NCBI GenBank assembly: GCA_024760905.1
Contig: CM045746.1
Location: 13,387,966-13,451,965, forward strand
From: Plotosus lineatus
Taxonomy: Eukaryota; Chordata; Actinopteri; Siluriformes; Plotosidae
Length of the DNA: 64,000 nucleotides
Reading direction: 5' to 3'
The notes beneath the pieces were generated by a model, which saw only the letters and a program-made list of their open reading frames with translations, was not told the origin of the DNA and made no database searches. The position numbers were made by a program, and so were the translations under genes. Below are positions 1-10,900 of this stretch, one piece after another. Position 1 is the first letter of the stretch. Each line of letters opens with the position of its first letter.

Positions 1-282
1 AAAATAATGCTTTAAGATGTAAATAAAATATAAATACATACACATACAGACGCGAGCGCACACACACACACACACACACCTATGTGCATCTTAAAAATGT
101 AAGTACCGTAGTTTTATTGGGTTGTTTTTTTTTTTTTGCATAATTGGCCTTGTTTTGCAGCATTTACCTTAACTTTCCCTGTATTTTTCCTTATTTTTTT
201 TATTTTTCAATGAATGTTATTGAAAAACCCGTGATGCACTGAAGCCACAGAAACTGAAGCACAAAGTAGCGAGAACTCACTG
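1..282 (+). mobile_element. TA-inserted DNA element, family A (left part outside window)
   Basis: Right part of a noncoding element seen five times here. It runs from ATGCxxTAAGATGTAAATAAAA through a CA repeat and ATAATTGGCCTTGTTTTG to the terminus AAAGTAGCGAGAACTCACTG, then TA. The element carries its own CA microsatellite (61-80). The TA target and terminal CAGTG/CACTG suggest a Tc1/mariner/pogo-superfamily MITE. Confidence 0.75.
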
Positions 283-1684
283 TAGTTGTTTTTTATACAA
301 AATACTTAAAACAAGTATAATGACAGTATTTAGTTAACTTAAAAATATATGAGCTGCTTTATAGATGTATTGGACAAACACTTACAGGCTTTTGAACACC
401 GTATTCTGAGAGTACTACAATGTTCTGTTGTGATGTTCAGACCAGAACAACAATGTAAAATCTGATTAATTATCAACAGTGGCTTATAAAAATTATATGT
501 TGGTCGTTCTTCACCCCATTCTTAATGTAACAGGCCAATATGCATTAAAGCCTGATAGATGTTGAATAATATTCCTTGGAGGAAAGTCATGACCAAATTA
601 TCAGTAGAACGACTCAAAGTCAGCATGTAACATGGACAGAATAAATCGCCTTCTATTTACGAATAATCGCTTTAGATAATCGTGTAATTAGTTACACTTT
701 GCCAATTAAAGGTGCTTGACATGTTCAACTTTTCTTTATTATCTAAAGTTAATAAATGCTGATACATCACTGATTGGTGGGAGCACAAGATACATGATGT
801 AACATGGACAGGAAAAGTTACATATAACATCAATCCTGGTTTAAGTCTGGTGCTTATTTGGGAATTTTGCACCACACATTTAAATTCCATAGTTCACTGT
901 TCATGCTCCTCTGCTCCGATTCATATGGTTATTGGACCCATGCAGACCTTAGCAGAGGCTCAGCAGGACGTGAAAATAATGAGATATTTTTCTTGTCACA
1001 AAAGTGAGCGTGAAAAGCGTGTAAACTAGGAAGTATTTGAATTATTTCAAAGACTGTGTTCACCATATGTACATATTTTGATATGACATTATCTCCCAGG
1101 CATGCACTAAAGATTTTGACGCAGTGATTCACAAATAAACTTGGACATGGAAATATTTATTCAGAAACATGTTGATCTACTTTAGATCCATGAGCATACA
1201 GAGGTCTATGAAAAGATAAATAGCATCTATCCATCTAAAATCCTGCCTGCCTGCCTGTTCTGGGCCAAATCCACTATGTTGTTTTTTGTTTGTTTATTTT
1301 CCAATTGCAAGGGAGAATGAGCCAAAAATGTATCTGTATTTAGATGTTCAGTCTCTGCACATGGGTCCAATATGACTGATGTAATTAGGCCTGGCTTCAT
1401 ACAACTGCAGATCCTGGGACTGGAAAGCCACAGGGTAGTCTGAATTGTTGAGTTACCCTGAGTTTGACTGTGCACTGAAGAGCCAGTGTTTAGTGCCTGT
1501 TCTGGAGTGAGGGTTCATTCGCTTTGATATAAAGAAATTGAACTGGAGGATTCTGGAATGCCCGTGGGCCAGTCTTATTCCTTGATGATGAACAGCATAT
1601 CCAGTACAGTATACTGGATATCCACAAACTAAGCTCCCATACTCGAATTGAGATCTAATCGGTACTCTAAAGACAAAGACAGAC
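283..1684. other. Unassigned AT-rich sequence, probably 3' flank or intron 6 of qdpr
   Basis: I see no gene, tRNA or clear transposon here. Weak internal similarity exists between 620-650 and 795-820 (ATGTAACATGGACAG in both). The missing last qdpr exon was sought here and not found. Confidence 0.4.
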
Positions 1685-1990
1685 TCAGGGGTGAGAATGA
1701 GAAATTGTATTTTCAGCTGAAAATTTAATCGGGGGTCTGAGAGCCATCGGCCCGGCCCCCCCCAGCCAGGTCCAGGGCGGAGCCTGGTCGGGGGTCCAGA
1801 GGGCCGAAGGCCCCCAGAAGCAAATGAGTTTTATACATTTTAGACCACTAGAAATGGTCTCAGATTGCTCAGTTGAATAATATTTTCAGTACATAGAAGC
1901 TTGAGTTTTGGACACTAATAAACACAAAAATAGTCTCAATAATGCTCAGCTAAAAAGAATTGTTAACTTCATGCTAGAATGAAAGGAATT
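1685..1990. repeat. Dispersed repeat with GC-rich hairpin block
   Basis: An AT-rich sequence is interrupted by a GC-rich block (1735-1830) with repeated GGGGTCYRGAG units and a short hairpin (GGGCCGAAGGCCC). It is followed by the CTAGAAATGGTCTCA and AAAATAGTCTCAAT repeats near 1848 and 1926. The style matches an old dispersed fish repeat; the family is not named. Confidence 0.4.
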
Positions 1991-2204
1991 ATGAATATAA
2001 ATTAAACACAAAGACAGAATATTTGAGATAATCCTGTCAATGTTTCAGTCACTTTATTAAAGAATGCAGTTACCTCTTTTACAGTAAACTTGTTTTCAAC
2101 AGAAACACAATTTCCCTGTTGAACAGTTCTCTCCGCTCCCAAAGTCACAATCACATATAACTAGCAGCACTACTAAGTTTTCAAAATATTTACAAAGTAC
2201 TTGT

Positions 2205-2740
2205 TCTTTTTCTAGGAATGCTTCATTGCAGAGATGTTTTTCCTTTTAGCAGCTAATCTGATGAGCCTTTCAGCAGCCTTTCTCTTTTCTGACTTGTTGA
2301 TATCTACCTCCGAGTGTGTCTTCCTGTCAGTCAAATGAGTGAGAGGTCACGATTCCGATGAAACTGGTCGGTCGACGAGTGTATGCTAGCTATGTCCACT
2401 GGCTGGCCCGATCTTGAGCACCAATCCCAACGAATAGTTAGAACGACGAATTCTGACTTTTTCCACATGTTTCTTCCCTTTTGAAGCATATTCAATCAAA
2501 GCAATGCACCCGCGAGAGCCATAATTAATAATGTTATTGCAGTAGATACATGGGCTTTGCCAGGAGCGTCACATTTTCAATGAAATTGGACAATTTCTCA
2601 ACTACGTCTTCAGTGGCTTTGCCGATTTTTATCTTCAAAGTTACAGTTCTCTCTAACCAGTCCCAACGGAATTTATTCTTCACGTCTTTATCTATCACCT
2701 TAATAAGCGATTCGTTTTCTTTAGTGATAATTTTCACCAT
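2205..2740 (-). pseudogene. Transposon-derived zinc-finger (BED-like) protein remnant
   Basis: From an ATG at 2740 the minus strand encodes 68 residues, MVKIITKENESLIKVIDKDV and on through the block K-F-R-W-D-W-L-E-R. This resembles a multicopy protein family that I associate with mobile elements. After a single +1 shift near 2555 the frame continues as C-I-Y-C-N-N-I-I-N-Y-G-S-R-G-C-I-A-L, then K-G-K-K-H-V-E-K, a C2-H-type finger layout. A basic segment (K-R-K-A-A-E-R-L-I-R-L-A-A-K-R-K-N) follows near 2290-2230. Function is unknown. The parent family and its element type are inference, and the lesion suggests a pseudogene. Confidence 0.5.
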
Positions 2741-2799
2741 TTTGAAGCTCTTATTCGCTGTTACGTCCTCAATCTCCAGCCTCGTGGAGCGCTATGTTG

Positions 2800-2935
2800 A
2801 ATGGAGTAAGAAAGCGAAACGTGAAGAACCAATCAGAACGAACCTTATATTATATGCGACATTTTGGCTTTTCCTATCTATGCTCATTTACCATTGGTCA
2901 AATGATATTTCTCTCTCAATGGCCAATCAAATATA
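2800..2935 (-). promoter_or_regulatory. CCAAT-box cluster upstream of the zinc-finger remnant
   Basis: Three CCAAT boxes (2829-2833 and 2923-2927 forward, 2893-2897 inverted) lie within 100 bases, 90-190 bases upstream of the minus-strand ATG at 2740. The spacing fits a compact NF-Y type promoter carried by the element. No expression evidence is possible from sequence. Confidence 0.35.
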
Positions 2936-3280
2936 GTGTACATTCTGAACTGCCGATGTAAACAGTGCCTTGATCCTGATGGTTGACCGGGTCAACACAT
3001 ACCTAACCCCCATCCCCCCCAAATATTTTCTCGGATTTAGACGATTCACAAAAATGACCCCTCGGTTGATAGAATCCATGGAAAATTCCCTTCCCTGCAG
3101 ACTGTATGCTCCATGAAGTTTGGTTTTTGCATAGACTCAGAATTATATCCAGCGCATTGAAGTATCTTAGTCTTAAAGAGTTCATATCTGGCATAAAAGA
3201 CAACCTGTTTATAAAATATGTCCAAGAAAGTTAATTCAGCCATAAAGAGCTCAGGGATTAAGGAACCACAGGTTTAGAGA
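2936..3280. other. Unassigned
   Basis: Nothing recognisable apart from a C-run at 3008-3020. Confidence 0.4.
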
Positions 3281-4000
3281 GCCTACTTAGATTCTCGCTC
3301 TATTCCCATCACCTTTTCTCCCTAATTTAGTTGTATCCAATTCCCACCCATCAGGCATTGCCTTCCCTATCACACAATCATCACCGACCAGGGAGGGGCG
3401 AAAGCATGCAAATGTACCCTCCAGGACATGCAATGCTAGCCATCCACCAACTGCAGCGTATGTGTATTTGGGGGACGGTTTAACATACTCCGAGGGCAAG
3501 TGCTATCCTCCCCTTCATACAAATGAGCTCACAGATGCCCATGATTGGCTGGTGATCGCTGTGAGTGACAGGAAAGCGAGCATATGCCATCCCTCCCATG
3601 AGACCTCCCATGAACTTCCGCTCACGGATGGCTGTGACATTAACCCAAATTTGAACTTGAGATCTCTGGGTTAATAGTCACACACCTTGTCAATGTGCTA
3701 CTCAGGAGCCCTCCCCTTATGATTTATTTGGATTTTCCCACTGAGTTTTCTCCCTTAATCTAGTCATAATCACAACAAACCAGAGAGAGAGGTGAGAGCA
3801 AGCATGTGACATCTTTCAAACTGCTGCACATGAGTATTCAGAAATGGCCTAACATACTCTGAAGTGCAAAGTGCTACATAACCCCTTGTACGTATAAGCT
3901 CCCAGACACCCATGATTGGCTGCTAATCACTTGAAGTGATAGGGCGGAGAGGGTACACCTAAATTTGAATGTGCGATCTCCAGGATGATATCAGCCTTCT
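3281..4000. repeat. Two diverged tandem copies of a dispersed repeat
   Basis: Copy 1 (about 3281-3675) and copy 2 (about 3720-4000) share ordered blocks: TCTCCCTAATTTAGT / TCTCCCTTAATCTAGT, AACATACTC, CCCATGATTGGCTG and a closing RATCTCYRGG. Copy 2 is shorter and more worn. No coding potential is evident. The arrangement suggests a segmental duplication or two insertions of one SINE-like or MITE-like family. Confidence 0.55.
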
Positions 4001-4002
4001 AA

Positions 4003-4195
4003 GAAGTTTACATTCATTTAGTAAATTTACAGCATTTGCAGAGGCTCTTATCCAGAGCATTTTACGATTATCATTTTATACAACAGACCAATTAAGGGTT
4101 AAGGATCTTGCTCAAGGGCCCAACAGTGATAATAGTGGAATTGAACCACTGACCTTTGGATTAGTAACCCATCGCCTCATCCACATTCAATACAT
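4003..4195 (+). repeat. Common fish dispersed repeat
   Basis: Contains the ordered blocks CATTCATTTAGTAAATTTA, GAGGCTCTTATCCAGAG, CAATTAAGGGTTAAGGATC, TTGCTCAAGGGCCCAACAGT and TTGAACCACTGACCTT. I recognise these as the teleost-wide repeat of this layout. It is an old copy with no open frame. Confidence 0.6.
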
Positions 4196-4845
4196 CGGAC
4201 ATCCCAGAGTAAAACTTGACAAGCAAACTGACTGGATCGTGTCCACTCAACCTCCCATTTATATAAAAAGAGTCAAAGTGCTGTGTTGGATTTGTGGTAG
4301 CCGCTATAACACACATTCCTCGTGAGTAAGGAACTCTTCCCCCACTGATACAACTCACAACCCACAGCAAACAAGTCACTCCATTTGTCGTCTGGAGATC
4401 TATTCTATTCCAGGTTCCCACAGGGAGACGGCCATGATAGAAAAGTGTCAGAACACACAATGCATTGCAGCTTACCACGGATTGGGTTGCCTAACCTCAG
4501 ACCAGTTAATGTGGCAATAGTATAGCCGATTAGTGTTTTATTTATATTGTATTATTTATTTATTATATTTTATGGACTTCTTTTGTTGCTTCCCTTGCTG
4601 TCTATCATAATCGTGACAAGCTTTTCAAACTGAATATTCTCAAAATTTCTGAGTTTCTATTACACAGGGATTTGGAGAAATATTAATTTATTGTTTATTT
4701 ACATCATGTTGCTAACACATTGTACTGGTTCCACTAGTTTACCAAATGGACCCAAATTACACTGGGACTATTTTTCCACTGCTCCAAAGATCATGTGATA
4801 CGTATCAATAGCTGGTTACTACACCAATAAACATTGCATACTCAC
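4196..4845. other. Unassigned sequence below qdpr exon 6
   Basis: Searched on the minus strand for the last qdpr exon without success. No repeat was recognised. Confidence 0.4.
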
Positions 4846-4929
4846 TCAGCTACATACTCCAGTGGCGTCCAGGAACTGACATCAGCATCTGGCATGGATT
4901 GTCTATTCATGGGTGTGTCCAAGGTAACA
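4846..4929 (-). CDS. qdpr: qdpr exon 6
   Basis: 84 nt encoding [27 protein letters not shown] and the first two bases of the next codon. The acceptor is TTGTTTTAG and the donor GA|GTGAGT. It supplies the substrate-side loop (T-P-M-N-R). The exon encoding the C-terminal end should follow below 4846 but was not recognised. Confidence 0.9.
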
Positions 4930-7900
4930 CTAAAACAAGAAAAGCAGGATTAGTATGTTAGTATCAGTTGTATTTATATCAGTTGTACAGGGAAATTATG
5001 CCAGAAACAAAACATACGTAGGGTATTTACAGCGAGAACACAAAATCATTCGCACTTCTGAATAACCCAGTCACAGTGCAGGATGTGTGCACTGTGTAAA
5101 TGGTGAACTTGTTGAAGACCAGAAATTTCTCAGAATTGTAGGACATTTTCTTTTCTGCATGATTTCATGAATTGAATCCCATCAAAATTTTAATGGATTG
5201 TTACTTGTACCACACCCAACTCTATATAAAAATATTAATTTTTTTGAAAAGAATATATATTTTTATATATCTTGGTTGAAAAACAATGTTTAACCCTGTA
5301 AGAATACAAAGCAACTAAAAATCTACCCTGTGGTATTAAAGAGTCACATGATTGAAACTTTTTTATACTAGCCATTGGCCAAAAACAAAAATAGTTGCTG
5401 AGCACTATAAACTGTAAAAATGTTGAAAAAGGGGCAGTGGTGGTAAGGTGCTGGGTTACTGGTTTATTCATATAAAATCTACTGGTCTATATATAATCTA
5501 TTGATTCATGGTCTATTCAGAGGGCAGTGGTGGCCTGGTGGTGGTAAGGTGCTGGATTACCAATCCCAAGGCCAGGGTTTCAAGCCCCACTATCAATGGG
5601 TTGTCACTGCTGTCCCCCAGTGCAGCTAACTGGTTTATCAAAGGCCATGTCTCTTACTGTCTGTGGTGGGAGGTTCATGTAAAAGAACCATTGCTGACTT
5701 TGGGCAAGAGTAGCTGCATAGCTATCAGTGTGTTTCCGCCCTGGCGAGCTGTCCGGGGCGTACTCTGCTCTCGCCAGAGTCGCCTGAGATGGGCACCAGC
5801 TTCCCCACGACCCTAATTAGATTGAAGAGGTACAGAAAATGTATTAATGAGCAACCATGTTGAAAAAGTCAAGACCCAAATTTAATGTTTTTATTTTATA
5901 AATAGACAAACCCACAAAATTGCAACCCATTCCGACTAAGCAAGCATTAGTTTGAAAACTACATTTCAGTTTGTCTTTTCAAAGACATTTTTTCACATAA
6001 TTCACATCAAACTAGAATATGGATTACCTTAACCAGAAGGTAAGATTTTTAGCTGTGTTAGATAGTTAGTTGGTTCGGTAGGTAATTTGTGTGCGGGATA
6101 ACGCAGAAGATTATGCATGGATTTCTAGGCTTTCTTTTTTTAAGTATAATGTGATACAAGTAACACACCATTGAATTTTGGAGGTACTCTGTCCATGGGA
6201 TCATATTTCACAAAATTCCAGAAATCAGGAAAAATACCAATTTTATTAATATATTATTATAACAATAACAATATAACTATATTAAATGCCAAAATGTTAA
6301 TCAGATGACCACTAGGAGGAAACGTTTCATTATAACTCTTCCAAGTTATAATAATCCATTGTGCTTGGTGGAGGTACCTTGCACTCTACGAGTGTCCCTG
6401 TAAATAACGTTTAGATTTACTTACGGCAGGATGGCTACAGCAGCGGCTCCAGCAGGAAGACCACTCTTGCCACCACCCAGACTCTGGCACAGCTGATGGA
6501 CTGCAGCCTTAGCCATGCCATAGCCAATCATTCCTATGAAAAGAAAGCACAACTATGGTATATTGCGGCATAGCAGCTTGCATACTAATTGAAACTGGCT
6601 AGCACTTTTCATGTCATGAAGTCACAAGACTGGTGTACATCCATAAGAACACCGCAACACATTTATACAGGTGACCTTGTATCATCAGAAAGCCACCGAC
6701 ATTAGAAAATTACCACAGATGGATGAACTACTATTGTGACCCCACAAAAGAGTTACAACATACAGCCCTCCTTTCTTACGTTAGGATAGTTCGACTCAGA
6801 GTGCTACAAGTGTCACCAGTATCAGAAAACAGTTGGACAGATGATGACTACCAATCAAATCAACTGATAACAGCAGAACTGCTGGCATTTAAGAAGTGAA
6901 CATCAACCTGTGCGTGGACCCCAAACATCATTAATTGTTACTGAGACAAAGAAGTCCAAACATTAGCTTTCTGGTCGTGTAGGGCATTCCTAAAAGGAGC
7001 CTAGTTGGGATACATATCTTTACGGGAGAAAAAAAATATGAACACCATTCACAACTCTGTGTGGTTCTTCAGGTGTACTGGAGAATCTCTTGGTGTAAGA
7101 CTCATAATTTGGCCCTGGAGACCACATCCTGGTCAAACAAGACATTGTTTTTAAGGTCAGTTACTGTGAGCTGCATAAATAATAATGGGATGTTAAAGAG
7201 GTTCTTATAAAAGTTAGCTGTTTACCAAAGTAGACGCATCTAAGAGAAGTAAAAGTTCAAGACATCTCTGCGCCTGGTCGCACTTTTTAAGAGCCCCAAA
7301 AGTAACGGTAAACTAACAGTAATAAACGAGATAAACCTTTTTTAACCGGTTTCAAATTAGATAATCAATGACCGCAAAGAAAGTCGAGAATTCATACCCA
7401 CAGTCTTAAGGTAATGCTTGTTTTTAAGGCCTTTTGCATGCCTAATTGGATTCTGATCAAGTGATTGAATTCGCCATTGGAGAACAGAGAAATTTACAAA
7501 TCCTGGGCTGACGTATGGTGCACGTCATTGCCGATCCACAGTGTAAAGCACATCCAATCAGGCTGAAGCATTTGGCTGAGTCAAAGTAGACAATACAACC
7601 CAATACATTTCAGAAATGCTACAGATCATGAGTGATACCTTTTCAATTCTTCTCATCATTCTGACTGTTGTCTTGCCTGACCAGAGGATATCCAGAATGA
7701 GTTTGGGATGTTTTTGGCGAATTGTAATCTGCTCTTCCGTTAATAAGGCTTACCTAACAGTTTACATCTTGTGCGAAGTTCTCCGTATTTGTTACAATAA
7801 ATGTTCCTTCAAGCTCCAAAACTGAAATCATTTTCAGTTGTTATCACTGAGTCCAGATGAGATTTTGTGCAAAATCTGAAGAAAATCCCTCAAAGAATCG

Positions 7901-10900
7901 TTGAGATATCGTGTTCACAGCGACGGCCCAGACGAGCATACAGATTGATGGAAAAACCAATACCATAATACCTCTGGTCCTGGCTTTCATAAAAAAATAA
8001 TAATATAAATGTAATTTAAATATAAAATTCTATGTCCTTATTGGGGTCTATATCATTGGATTTTCAGCATCAGTAAACTTCCTGTACCTGGGGTCGGCCC
8101 GAGTGCAGCTTTGGCTCCTGTCAGCGTAAGCAGGCCCCCTTCCTTTAAGTGTTTGGTTGCAAGGTGACTGGAAATAGTGGATGTCCACACACTCTGCTTC
8201 CACATCAACTCAGAGTTCTTATACAAAGCTAAAAAAAATGAGACAGGGGCACAAAGGGGAGTCAAATCTGCTATTTACAGAACTTGAACAATGTTGCATT
8301 TGAATTCGCTCATTCCATGTCAGATAACAAAAAATAAAGAATAAAAAGGATATAAAATAAACAAATACCTAACTAATTAAAAAAAAAAAAAAAAAAGGAT
8401 ATGTCGTGCTCTTACATTTGGCCTTTGCACTTCCACCTGCCCAGCCTCCAGCTACACACAAAATGGCATCAACCTTTTTATCTCCGAGCAGCTCTGCAAC
8501 ATCAGCTGTGACCTGAAGGAGGGATTAAATTTGAGTGCACAGGACCAACTAAACCCTAATGAGCCCTTTGGAATTACCTGCATGTACACTGCACTCCATA
8601 ATTATTGGCACCCCTGGTTAAGATATGTTCTTTAGTGTCTAATAAATTCTTTTTTTTTTTTTTTTTTTTTAAATAGAGTATACAATAAGATTAAAATAAA
8701 AAAAAAGAAAAAGAGAAAAATCCAAACTTTAATTAAAATGTATTTATTCAGTGGGGAAAACTATCCCACATTAAGAAACAATTATTTTATATGAAATCAT
8801 ACGTGCCATAATTATTAGCACCCCTGTTGTTACTACTTTGTACATGGATCCCACAGATTTGAACTGAGTAAAAATAATGACTTTTAACGACTTTCCAAAC
8901 TTAAAATTACTGACATTTTAATGACAAGTACCCTAAATTAAACCATAAGAGTTAACTGAAATAACGTGTTTATTACATAAAAAAAAAAAAACTTTTAAAC
9001 ACTGAGTACGAACCAGTCAAAACTGTTAAACATAACTTCGGAAGCAAAATTTCAATATTTGACATTTTATTTAATTGACAACCGGTCAAGATATAGCTTA
9101 AAAACCTTCAATCAATATTCGGCACATATTGAATGTTTGGCAACAAAATACTCAATACTAACACAGCACTAATAGATGTGTCAAGCATCATACATTGAGA
9201 TTTCCTTTCGGCTTATCAGGGGTCGCCACAGTGAATGATTCGCACGTTTGATTTGGTATAGGTTTTTACGTCGGATGCCCTTCCTGACACAACCCTTTAG
9301 CAAGGGACAGAAACACGCTGACGGCTGTGCAGCTACTCTTTATGAAAGTCAGCAATGGTTCTTTTACATGCCTCTCACCATAGACAGTGAGAGACATGGC
9401 CCACCTTTGATAACCCAGTTAGCTGCACTTGGGGGGGGGGGGGGGTGTAAGCGACAACCCTGTGGAGAGTGGGACTCGAACCCCCAACCTTAGGATCAGC
9501 AATCCAGCACCCTATACCACTAGACCCCCACAGCCCAAGCATCATACATTAAGGAATAGTTTATATACTGTACTGAATACGGTCAGAACATCAACGGAAT
9601 GTGTCTCTGGTAACATAACATTCGCATTTTGGCATTTCTTTTGGCTACATATATCAGAAAAAGGGAAAAAGCCGAAAGGAAAAGAAGAGATTATTTTAAA
9701 TGTTGTTAAACAAAATAAAGTCACTGAGTGTATTACTGAATGTGAATGTCTGGCAACGCCACCCTGAGTTAAATTAAAACACCAATGTTATGTCTCGTTG
9801 GCAAAATAGCAATATTTTAAATGTTCAGCAGTTCAATAAACAACACATGGCACGTGGCAACACATCAACGTAACACTGCGTAAACAACAGCTTGTAAAAT
9901 TAATATTTTTACAGCTTCTTCTTCTTCTTCTTTTCCTTCCGGCTGTTCCCTTCAGGGGTCGCCACAGCGAATCATGTGCCTCTATCTCACCCTATCCTCT
10001 GCATCTTCTTATCTTACACCAACTGCCTTCATGCCCTCCTTCACCACATCCATAAATCTTCTCTTTGGTCTTCCTCTAGGCCTCTGCCTGGTAGTTCCAA
10101 CCTCAGCATCCTACTACCGATACACTCACTATCCCTCCTCTGTACATGTCCAAACCATCTCAATCTAGCCTCTCTAACTTTGTCTCCAAAAGCTCTAACA
10201 TGTGCTGTCCCTCTGATGTACTCATTCCTGATCCTATCCATCCTCGTTACGCCTAAAGAGAACCTCAACATACACTGTTGTTTAAACAGTTAAATCCTTG
10301 CACTGTCTTGTACACTTTTCCTTTCGTAATATATAAATCAAAATAAAATAAAATAAAATAAAATGGAAAAGTCGTAACTTGCTTCCACAGGTTGACCCCA
10401 CCTCATTATGATTAATATCAATACGCTTGTAAGTGAAGTATGAAAGTTTCTACAGCATCATATCAGTATTACTGTTCTGCAATACAATTAATACACTATT
10501 ACGAATATGACAAAGTTTCGCACATGGGTGCAGCCATTTGCAATGTCTACATTACGCATGCGCGCAAATTCGCGAACCTTTGGATACACGCGTATGTCTG
10601 CACATACAAGTCGATTGGGCATGAGGTGCTTTTCTGCATACTCATCATGTTTTCAGCCAGACACACAGTGTTTGTTGCCAAAAACCTCTATCTTGGTCTC
10701 ATCTGACCAAAGCACATGGTCCCAGTTGAAGTCTCGGTACCGCTTAGCAAACGCCAAACGTTTGCGTTTATGATCATGAGTGAGAAAAAGGTTTTTCTCT
10801 GCATGCCTCCCAGTTTGTTCGCAATGTCGCTGGAGCCTGATGGTTGTTTTTGGAAACACTGAGCTTTGGAGAACTTTTTATTTTTATTTCTCTTACCCTC

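Noticed and set aside
4161..4478. Candidate last exon of qdpr on the minus strand
   Set aside because: The 105-residue frame has none of the expected W-x-x-G...P-x-S-G-S-L pattern of the QDPR C-terminus.
9429..9767. Glycine-rich open frame
   Set aside because: It is a reading of a G-run in SINE-alpha and flanking intron.
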